From contig CAZQNW010000003.1 of assembly GCA_964595035.1 (NCBI GenBank), positions 1-47,527 of the forward strand: DNA of 47,527 bases. Direction: 5' to 3'. A program made the translations under genes and the position numbers. The stretch is from JAKASV01 sp964595035. Lineage in GTDB: Bacteria > Babelota > Babeliae > Babelales > Vermiphilaceae. The notes under the pieces were generated by a model that was not told where the DNA came from, made no database searches, and was given only the letters and a program-made list of their open reading frames with translations. Below are positions 40,632-47,527 of this stretch, piece by piece (within the stretch, counting starts at the first letter, position 1; each line of letters begins with the position of its first letter).

Positions 40632-43600
40632 GTGAACAAATTATTGTATCTTTTTGAGGTTTGTTTAATTGGTATCGGGTTTAATTTTGCATATGCGGCT
40701 GAGCCTCTTGTTACTTCAAAGGCTCGAGTGCAAGAGATGCTCGTCAATGCTGATGAAGTGGTTCCAGCTCGAGGATCCCTTGCTTATGCTGTATGTAACG
40801 GTGATGAATTAGAAGTCCTTGATGCTATTAAAAGAGGCTGCGATGTAAATGGCTTGGATTGCAATCACAGAACTTTATTACAAGAAGCGATAATAAAGGG
40901 GTATGAGGAAATAGCTGTGCTTTTGAGTGATTGTAAAGGTATTTTGCTTGATACATACTCGAAGAAGGGATTTACAGCTTTGCATTATGCCGTAGCGAAA
41001 GAGCAATGCTGTATTGTAGATTATTTGTTAATGAGGGGTGCTAATGTAGATCTGAAGACCCGTCCTAACAGTTCACAAGATAAAAACATAGGGCTTACGG
41101 CATTACATATTGCTGCCATGCTTGGTAATGTTAAATTAGTTACATTGTTATTGCGCTATGGAGCTGATCCTAGTGTCAAAGATAACATTGGCAGGACTCC
41201 GTTTCATTATGCTGTTTATTATGCCTCTAATGATAGCCAGCATCAACAAGTTGCCGAATTGCTGCTTAAAAAAAATAGAAATTTATTGAATATGGCAGAT
41301 GCTGATGGAGCGATTCCACTTATTATGCCAATAATAGGACCTGAAAAAAACAATATAAATATTGTAAAATTTTTATTAGAAGAAGGGGCAGACCTGTCTT
41401 GTAGTACATATCGATTTGCGTCAGATATTAAAAATGTTACACCATTGATTGCTGCTATAGCAAAAAATCGGGCCGATATAGTTTCATTGTTTATTGAGGC
41501 TCGATGCGATATTAATGCTCTTGACTCTAATAAACATACTGCATTGGATTATGCTATTTATCATCATGCGACCGAAATTCAAAGATTATTGTTATCGCGA
41601 AATGCTCAATATACTTTTTCGAGGCAAGATCTACTTAGACATGAGGCATATTGGGTTCTGTATCCTTTGCATGAGGCTGCTTATTCAGGAAATCTTGAAC
41701 GTGTTCGATTGCTTATCGAAAAAGATCGTATAGGTGTTAATGAGCAAGACCAATCTGGGTCTACTCCATTACACTATGCGTGTATGAATGGCCACGAACA
41801 TATTGTTAGGTACCTTGTTGATGATAGAAGGGCTATGATGTGCGTTCGTGACCAACATAATAAGGTTCCTATTTATTATGCGGTTGAGCAAAGACATGAT
41901 GGTATTATTAAATATATGGCACAATTCAAGCCAAGGCTTATCAGCGGGTTACTTGGACGTGAGTGTGTCGAGTGTGTTGAGCGTAATCGAGATTGCGCAA
42001 CGGCCCTTGCGTTACTTGCAGCAGGAGCAAATTTAGAAAATCCTTTGCATTGGGCTATAGCTCATGATTTGAAAGATGTTGTTATACCTCTTGTTAACAG
42101 GCCTGAATATGTGAATCAACAAGATGGCGAAGGGAAATTGCCTATACATAAAGCTATTGAAAAGGATAGCTATTTTTATACAGATCTTCTTATTCGTGTC
42201 GGTTCGAAATTAACTATTGCAGATAGAGATCAAAATACTGTGTTATCTTACAGCGCGAAATGTCGGAAATTAAAGGAGCTGATTAGAACTCTTACCGATG
42301 TCGATTATATAGCGCAAAAACATGCAGAGCGCTGTGATATGCATGAAGAGCCGCTTAATTTTAATGATACGGTGTTGAAATATTTTGGAATTACCGGAAC
42401 AGTCGAGCCGTCGTTGTCGCAGGTTGTGCCTCAAGATCCAGATAATTTATATTGTGGCTATTATGCTTTGTTTAATGCGATATGTACCTTAAGACATTCA
42501 GACCCATGTACACGAGAATCTTTTGTAGATTTTTTTAAGAAAGCTTTAACATTAATTAAAGAAGCCGAAGGCAAGCCTCCTTATGGAAACCTTTCGACGA
42601 GTCAAATTCGTTATCTTATTAAACGTCTTTATGAAGGACAAAATATTCCGGTTGCAGTTATTGAAAACAACAGTCTTGAAACATATCTGACTGAGGTAAT
42701 TCAAAAACCTGAGGAAGCTTTTGAAATTAATGAAGATAATCGGGATTTATTAATAATTAAAGAATTTATTGAAAAACGCCTTGATCATATAGCGATTATT
42801 ATTGGAAGAGGGACTCTTAATGGGCATTGGATTACTTTACATGCGAGTCGTTCTTCGGATGGTAGCATATCGTGTAAACTCTTTGATTCCTATGCCAGGG
42901 TTGCCGGCTGGACAAGAAATTTTTTAAGAGAGTGTTGTTCGGCAAAGATTATTATATTTTATTTGTTATTAACAACACCTATGGAATATTGGAAAAATGT
43001 TATTAATAAAGAGCTTTTAGAAGATATGTGTAAGCTGGATCGTGTACAAGATGTATTGCAAGGTGTTGGTGAACAAAGTACGGTTACAAATTTTATAAAG
43101 TTGTTTGATGATTTTATTGAAAGTATGTATGCACTCCGTGAAAGTATAGGTATTGTAAGTTCTGTAGTTGATCATGGAATGAAAATTACTGATGTTTGTC
43201 GTATTCAATATAATATTCGTTTGCAGGTTTTTGCATATACTAAAAGGCTTCTATTGAGAGAACTGGATAGCGATATTCTCAAACGCAATCCTTGTGATGT
43301 TCTTAATAAAGATATCTTAGATTATTGTCGTAAGCTTTACGGTAGTGATTATCAAAAATTTATAGAAGAACTTGCAACTAAATGCCTGAATGCAGCTCCT
43401 GAGCTTGCTGTGCTGTGGCAGACAAATTTGCAGAGAACTATCGATGCAACTGTTGAACTAAAAAATAAATTATCTACTAAATCAGATTCCATGGTAAGTG
43501 GTAATTTTTATGATGCTCCGACATTGCCTTTATCTGAAGATAAGTTGGCATTTATGAAGCGCTATCTACAGTACAATATTCAGACTCTTATACGTGAGCT

Positions 43601-44525
43601 TAATGAAGGGCAACAAGGTTGTAAAACCGTTCTTTTTTATGGTCCTCCAGGGAATGGCAAAACTACCATTGCTCAAGCAATTGCACAGTGGTGCCCTTGT
43701 AAAAATCAAGCAGGTGATTTAGTTGCACGTCCATTCCGCATTATACGTGTTCCTGCTTTAGGAACGCAGTATCAATTTTCGAAGCAGCAGCAAATAGCTT
43801 CTTTGAAACAGTTTATTACAGAAAATCCTACAGCAGTTATTTTGCTGGATGAGGTTGATGCACTTTCTGACTCTAATCATGATCAGGATAATGCAACCGA
43901 AGTTATGCAAGAATTATTTGATTATGCCTCATCTTTGCAGGTTGTTTTTATAGCTACAACTAATACTGATGTATATGCGCAAGATGAAACAGATGATGGG
44001 CCTGTTAAGAAAAATAGACATATAGGTGAAGCTCTTGTTTCACGTTTTCAAAAAATTGAGAAAATTGATAATCCAACACGAGATCATAGGGAGGCTATAA
44101 TTTACAATTGTTTCTCTATGTGGCAGAAAAAAAAATGCAAAGGAAAAGATATCATTATTGATCTTACAGAAGGTGATATTACGTATCTTGCAAATAAGAC
44201 AACTAATTTTTCAATACGTGACATAGGAACACTTTTTGAACTTGCGTACCAATCTTCTTTTTCTGAGCAAACTACAACATCTTGCATGGTAGCTCGCAAG
44301 TGTATAACGCGTAAACATTTTGACCATGCTTTACAAGAGGTAAAAAGAGGTAAAGGTATCCATTATTGGCCTATGTTACTCAAAGGACTAAAGCAGGTTG
44401 CTATACACGGATCGCCTTGGTTAGGATTATTGCATTCGGTATATCTGGGCTGTCGTCAAGAATTGCATTATCAGGAAGATAAAAAGATTCAAGAGGAACG
44501 TTATAAAGAAACTAGAATAAGGTAA
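40632..44525 (+). CDS. Exported ankyrin-repeat / papain-like cysteine protease / AAA+ ATPase fusion
   Basis: 1297 residues. A signal peptide-like N-terminus (MNKLLYLFEVCLIGIGFNFAYA) is followed by about ten ankyrin repeats (about 45-560; for example GFTALHYAVAKE, GLTALHIAAMLGN, GSTPLHYACMNGH). A cysteine-peptidase-like domain (about 590-780) has a Cys-His-Asp set: NLYCGYYAL (C608), GHWITLH (H732), LFDSY (D752). After a helical linker comes a AAA+ module: GPPGNGKT (1004-1011), ILLDEVDAL (D1073/E1074), sensor ATTNTD and arginine-finger-like SRF (R1138). The CGYYAL-H-D pattern is shared by C39/ULP/OTU-type proteases, including deubiquitinase-like effectors. Together these suggest a host-directed effector that binds and remodels protein targets. 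The GTG at 40632 has GGAG six bases upstream; an ATG at 40620 without a Shine-Dalgarno would add four residues. Confidence 0.82.
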   Translation: MNKLLYLFEVCLIGIGFNFAYAAEPLVTSKARVQEMLVNADEVVPARGSLAYAVCNGDELEVLDAIKRGCDVNGLDCNHRTLLQEAIIKGYEEIAVLLSDCKGILLDTYSKKGFTALHYAVAKEQCCIVDYLLMRGANVDLKTRPNSSQDKNIGLTALHIAAMLGNVKLVTLLLRYGADPSVKDNIGRTPFHYAVYYASNDSQHQQVAELLLKKNRNLLNMADADGAIPLIMPIIGPEKNNINIVKFLLEEGADLSCSTYRFASDIKNVTPLIAAIAKNRADIVSLFIEARCDINALDSNKHTALDYAIYHHATEIQRLLLSRNAQYTFSRQDLLRHEAYWVLYPLHEAAYSGNLERVRLLIEKDRIGVNEQDQSGSTPLHYACMNGHEHIVRYLVDDRRAMMCVRDQHNKVPIYYAVEQRHDGIIKYMAQFKPRLISGLLGRECVECVERNRDCATALALLAAGANLENPLHWAIAHDLKDVVIPLVNRPEYVNQQDGEGKLPIHKAIEKDSYFYTDLLIRVGSKLTIADRDQNTVLSYSAKCRKLKELIRTLTDVDYIAQKHAERCDMHEEPLNFNDTVLKYFGITGTVEPSLSQVVPQDPDNLYCGYYALFNAICTLRHSDPCTRESFVDFFKKALTLIKEAEGKPPYGNLSTSQIRYLIKRLYEGQNIPVAVIENNSLETYLTEVIQKPEEAFEINEDNRDLLIIKEFIEKRLDHIAIIIGRGTLNGHWITLHASRSSDGSISCKLFDSYARVAGWTRNFLRECCSAKIIIFYLLLTTPMEYWKNVINKELLEDMCKLDRVQDVLQGVGEQSTVTNFIKLFDDFIESMYALRESIGIVSSVVDHGMKITDVCRIQYNIRLQVFAYTKRLLLRELDSDILKRNPCDVLNKDILDYCRKLYGSDYQKFIEELATKCLNAAPELAVLWQTNLQRTIDATVELKNKLSTKSDSMVSGNFYDAPTLPLSEDKLAFMKRYLQYNIQTLIRELNEGQQGCKTVLFYGPPGNGKTTIAQAIAQWCPCKNQAGDLVARPFRIIRVPALGTQYQFSKQQQIASLKQFITENPTAVILLDEVDALSDSNHDQDNATEVMQELFDYASSLQVVFIATTNTDVYAQDETDDGPVKKNRHIGEALVSRFQKIEKIDNPTRDHREAIIYNCFSMWQKKKCKGKDIIIDLTEGDITYLANKTTNFSIRDIGTLFELAYQSSFSEQTTTSCMVARKCITRKHFDHALQEVKRGKGIHYWPMLLKGLKQVAIHGSPWLGLLHSVYLGCRQELHYQEDKKIQEERYKETRIR

Positions 44526-44671
44526 TGGATTCAGCTAGGTCTTCAGGTTGTGCAAACTGGTTTAAGTTTTAGACGTATTTCTTTTGAGCCACGTAAAAAA
44601 GATTCTTGATTATCACACGATAAATGAATGGAGTTTTTGTAGTTATTATTTAAAAATAAATTGAGGTTATA

Positions 44672-47527
44672 ATGGTTATTATTAAACGATTATTATTAGT
44701 CTGTAGCTTTTTGCCTTTTCTAACATGTGCTATGGAGCGTGGTGTTTCTCAAATAGTACCAGAATCTATTCATACTTTAGCGCAGCAACAACCGTTTTTG
44801 TTGGCATCACAACCGGGCAGTTCTAGTATTATTACGCAGTCGCAGGAAGCTGCAATTCAGGGAACATCTGCAGTTGCATGTCAGGGTATTGCAGTACTAT
44901 GCTCCGCTGGTGGAGTTTCTGGAGGAGCTCGTACTCCCAATGTTGGGCAAGGGAATATAGTCCCAGTGCCACAAACAGTTCGTGCGGCAGAACGTTTAGA
45001 TTATACGCAAGAGTATTATTATGCTAGGATGAATGACAATGTTATATCTGTAAGAAGAAGCTTAGAGTACGATGAATCAGGTACTCCGTATATTGAACGT
45101 ACAACGCGTTTTCTATCTTCTGAAGGCCGTGCGCAAGATCAGACTATGGCGCAAACATGCTGTATTTATGATCAGCAAGATATGGTACGCGAGTCAGTTT
45201 ACAGTGCTCAAGAATATTTAGCATTGCAAGAGTCAGGTCTAATTAAAGATAGCTCTTTGGTAGTTTTTTCTGAAGACGCAGCTCATGTTCCTTCGATAGG
45301 GGCTGTTGTACATGTATATCATAATGATCCAGCAGCATATGAAGCTTTAGCGCAATTTGCTGCAGGTAAAATTCCTTTTGAAGATATCAGTACGTATACA
45401 CAAAAATTAAGAGAAGCAGGATTTCAGGCTTCAAAGGTTTCGGAAACTTTTTTGCTTGATGCGGGAACTTTTTCTGCTGTACCTGATTGTGTTGTTGAAC
45501 GTCAACCTGTAACGGGTCCATTGTCTCATGGCGAAGCTGCGGTAGGATCCTCCCAGAATTGTCAGCAAGGAAGTTTGTATTTTGTTCCAATAGAACGACA
45601 AGAAAATGTGCATATTGAATGGACTTCAAGAGATGCTTCTGCTTATTGGGCAGGTCAGACGCCAATTGGTTCAGCTCAAATTTCATGTAGCGTGCAAAGA
45701 TCTGTTTCAACTGATTCTGGAATATTGCCGTTACCTTCTGTTTTTGAAACGTTGCAAGATAATTTGCCACGTGTACATGAAAAGATCCATGCAGTACGCG
45801 TATTTTATGCGAGCTTGCATGAGACAGGAGTTTCGGTTGCTGATATGACTAAAGAACAATTAGTTGAAGGTCTGGAAAAAATGCTTGAGGCGCAGCAAGC
45901 GTTAAAGCAGGCATTGGATTCTCGAGTAGTCTTTGATGAACAAAAGCCTTGTATAGAAAAATGGATGCAAAATTTACAAAATAATATCAATCTTTTGCAA
46001 GATATATGGGGTAAGCGAGAGGCTTATTTTAATGCTTTTCAAAGAAGTTTAGCTAATAAACCGTTATCGTACCTTATAACGCAAGAAAAAAAAATAAAAG
46101 CATCTATTGCTGCGCAAGAGCCAAAAGTACACGAACAGCTTAAAACACAAGCTGGCATTGCATCATTAGTTAATAAAAATAAACAGCGGCTCAATTTTTA
46201 TGGACCAAGCGATCGCGGTATTGTACGTAGAATGTTTAATGCATTTTACGATTGGTTAAATACAGGGGATACTGAACAAGATCTTATACATTATGTACAT
46301 AATGGTATGGCGAAACTAAGAGAAATAACCCCAAAGGTTTGTCGCGGTATAAACGAATTAACCCAAAAAAAAGTACAACTTTTTATAGTACAACAAGCTA
46401 TTGATCACGCGAAACACACTCATGCTATGCATCAAAAAGTACTCATCGGCGATCAATTGGAACAGATGCGAGAGCTTAGGGGCGATCTTGCAAGATTACC
46501 AGGGGATTTACAGCAAGGGGCTGTAAAAGCAATTGACAAAACATTGGCTAGTCAAGGTCACTTAATTATTACCAATAGATGCTTAGATGAGCAGTTGCAT
46601 ACATATATAGTTGATAGGGGAGGCGATCCTGATGTGTTTATGCATGCGGTTGAAAGTCATATTGGATATTACATTAGAAACGCTAATATTGATACAATCC
46701 GTTCTGTGCATGGAGTACAAGGGATCGGTGATACTCCAATAACAAAAGAAATTGCGAAGAATGTTGTTATTGCATGTGAACGCGCGACCCAATTAGAGCA
46801 GGCTGGAGACTATGTTGAAGCATTACGTGTTACAGAGCAAGCACGTAGATTGTCAGAGGTAATAATTGGTTCGCAACAAGTATGTCCTTCTGATGTTGCG
46901 TGCGTAGAGGGCAAGACTTATAAAAGTTTACTTGGTAAAGGAACTGATTATTATACATGTTGCGCTTTACAGGCAATACGAGATAGATTTCCGGCTTTAG
47001 AACATGCGCATCCGGAAGAATTTAAACATCTGCTTGAGAGTGTAGACGCAACAGTAGATCGCTATAAGCAGGAAGGGCTTGCGTTAGAATTAGATGAACT
47101 AGCTCAGTATAGTGCACATAGCAATTTTGATCAGCAAGTACTTCACTTGCGTACCCAGATTGCCAGAGCTTCCGGCAAGCAACTGAATCCGCTTCAACAA
47201 GCTCGTGTACAAGCAGCACAAAGAGCTTTGGATGAAAATGGTAAGATCTACAGCACGAGTTATACGCTAACACCACAAGCTGAGCAGTACCTTGTCGATC
47301 GAGACATTGATCCAAAAATATTTTCACATACAGTAGGTAACAGCTATGAATGCCAGGCAGTAGAAGAATCAGTAGAGATATTCAATGATTTGGTTGATAC
47401 ATTACAAGATAGTGGTGACAATAAAAGTGAACAAGTTCTTGCGCATTTAGGACTTGATTTTGTGATGACCGCGCGTGACCGTTCTGCAATGGGTTGTACC
47501 GAACAGGCACAAACATACAATGACTAT
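44672..47527 (+). CDS. Large exported protein of unknown function (C-terminus outside window)
   Basis: An ATG at 44672 opens 952 codons with no stop up to the window edge. The product starts with a signal peptide (MVIIKRLLLVCSFLPFLTCA), then a Gln/Ser/Gly-rich low-complexity segment with several cysteines (to about 130). Long helical regions rich in Gln, Glu and His follow (from about 400 on), including GLEKMLEAQQALKQAL and ITKEIAKNVVIACERATQ. I recognise no domain. The layout, an exported N-terminus, a long helical body and an unseen C-terminus, would fit a polymorphic-toxin-like or effector protein, but that depends on the missing part. It lies 146 bases after the ankyrin-protease-AAA+ gene on the same strand. 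GAGG lies about seven bases before the ATG. Confidence 0.7.
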   Translation, partial: MVIIKRLLLVCSFLPFLTCAMERGVSQIVPESIHTLAQQQPFLLASQPGSSSIITQSQEAAIQGTSAVACQGIAVLCSAGGVSGGARTPNVGQGNIVPVPQTVRAAERLDYTQEYYYARMNDNVISVRRSLEYDESGTPYIERTTRFLSSEGRAQDQTMAQTCCIYDQQDMVRESVYSAQEYLALQESGLIKDSSLVVFSEDAAHVPSIGAVVHVYHNDPAAYEALAQFAAGKIPFEDISTYTQKLREAGFQASKVSETFLLDAGTFSAVPDCVVERQPVTGPLSHGEAAVGSSQNCQQGSLYFVPIERQENVHIEWTSRDASAYWAGQTPIGSAQISCSVQRSVSTDSGILPLPSVFETLQDNLPRVHEKIHAVRVFYASLHETGVSVADMTKEQLVEGLEKMLEAQQALKQALDSRVVFDEQKPCIEKWMQNLQNNINLLQDIWGKREAYFNAFQRSLANKPLSYLITQEKKIKASIAAQEPKVHEQLKTQAGIASLVNKNKQRLNFYGPSDRGIVRRMFNAFYDWLNTGDTEQDLIHYVHNGMAKLREITPKVCRGINELTQKKVQLFIVQQAIDHAKHTHAMHQKVLIGDQLEQMRELRGDLARLPGDLQQGAVKAIDKTLASQGHLIITNRCLDEQLHTYIVDRGGDPDVFMHAVESHIGYYIRNANIDTIRSVHGVQGIGDTPITKEIAKNVVIACERATQLEQAGDYVEALRVTEQARRLSEVIIGSQQVCPSDVACVEGKTYKSLLGKGTDYYTCCALQAIRDRFPALEHAHPEEFKHLLESVDATVDRYKQEGLALELDELAQYSAHSNFDQQVLHLRTQIARASGKQLNPLQQARVQAAQRALDENGKIYSTSYTLTPQAEQYLVDRDIDPKIFSHTVGNSYECQAVEESVEIFNDLVDTLQDSGDNKSEQVLAHLGLDFVMTARDRSAMGCTEQAQTYNDY

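Noticed and set aside
45387..45770. Leftward 127-codon frame inside the last gene
   Set aside because: Antisense to a 952-codon open frame with a signal peptide; a shadow.
1..47527. CRISPR array, tRNA, rRNA, insertion sequence or prophage genes
   Set aside because: I saw no regularly spaced repeats, cloverleaf with a CCA-type end, rRNA segment, transposase or phage structural gene. A tRNAscan/Infernal run would be needed to exclude short RNAs.

Overview
The window is an AT-rich bacterial chromosome segment (my reading, not a computed GC value) of about 47.5 kb from a diderm, peptidoglycan-making, host-associated bacterium. BamA, a DcaP-like porin and a MurE with the meso-diaminopimelate-type DNPR motif indicate a Gram-negative envelope. 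The large exported ankyrin/protease/AAA+ protein, the many exported proteins of unknown function and the membrane pyrophosphatase resemble what is known of Candidatus Dependentiae (TM6, Babeliae), intracellular bacteria of protists. That placement is an inference from gene content. Three 100-N runs (18683-18782, 31957-32056, 33300-33399) are scaffold gaps of arbitrary size. Two of them cut genes.

Layout. 1-6.9 kb: the start of an exported glycine-zipper protein, an M23 peptidase, a PilO-like membrane protein, a glycosyltransferase, an exported unknown, rsmE, then leftward ruvX-like, zinc-ribbon and tsaB genes. 7.1-13.5 kb: murE, a K+-dependent type membrane pyrophosphatase (hppA), a 330-base structured intergenic region and a tandem pair of DUF1343/NamZ-like proteins. 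13.6-18.6 kb: exported thioredoxin, a possible RecO, a 1200-residue MscS-family channel and a small membrane protein.

18.8-26.3 kb is the most unusual part. A prokaryotic pentameric ligand-gated ion channel (Cys-loop receptor superfamily) is followed by two exported proteins. Each joins an N-terminal PPP-phosphatase-like domain that has lost its catalytic motifs to one or two type I periplasmic-binding (ANF-receptor-like) domains. I read this as a candidate ligand-sensing and ion-channel cassette. At 33.2-34.7 kb an exported protein made of four tandem Cache-like units adds a second extracytoplasmic sensor.

26.3-37.7 kb holds envelope and housekeeping genes: porin, bamA, cysS, thioredoxin, a Bax-inhibitor-1 family protein, a cyclase-family hydrolase, a truncated DUF5661-like mini-protein, two Dps paralogs (one exported and lacking a ferroxidase ligand) and an exported nucleosidase whose ribosome-binding site lies in a strong hairpin. 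37.8-47.5 kb is accessory: an ATP-cone/Mrr-like nuclease, an exported TraB/ChaN-like unknown, a small glycine-zipper protein, the 1297-residue exported ankyrin-cysteine protease-AAA+ protein, and the first 952 residues of another large exported protein that runs off the window. The last region is the likeliest source of host-directed effectors.
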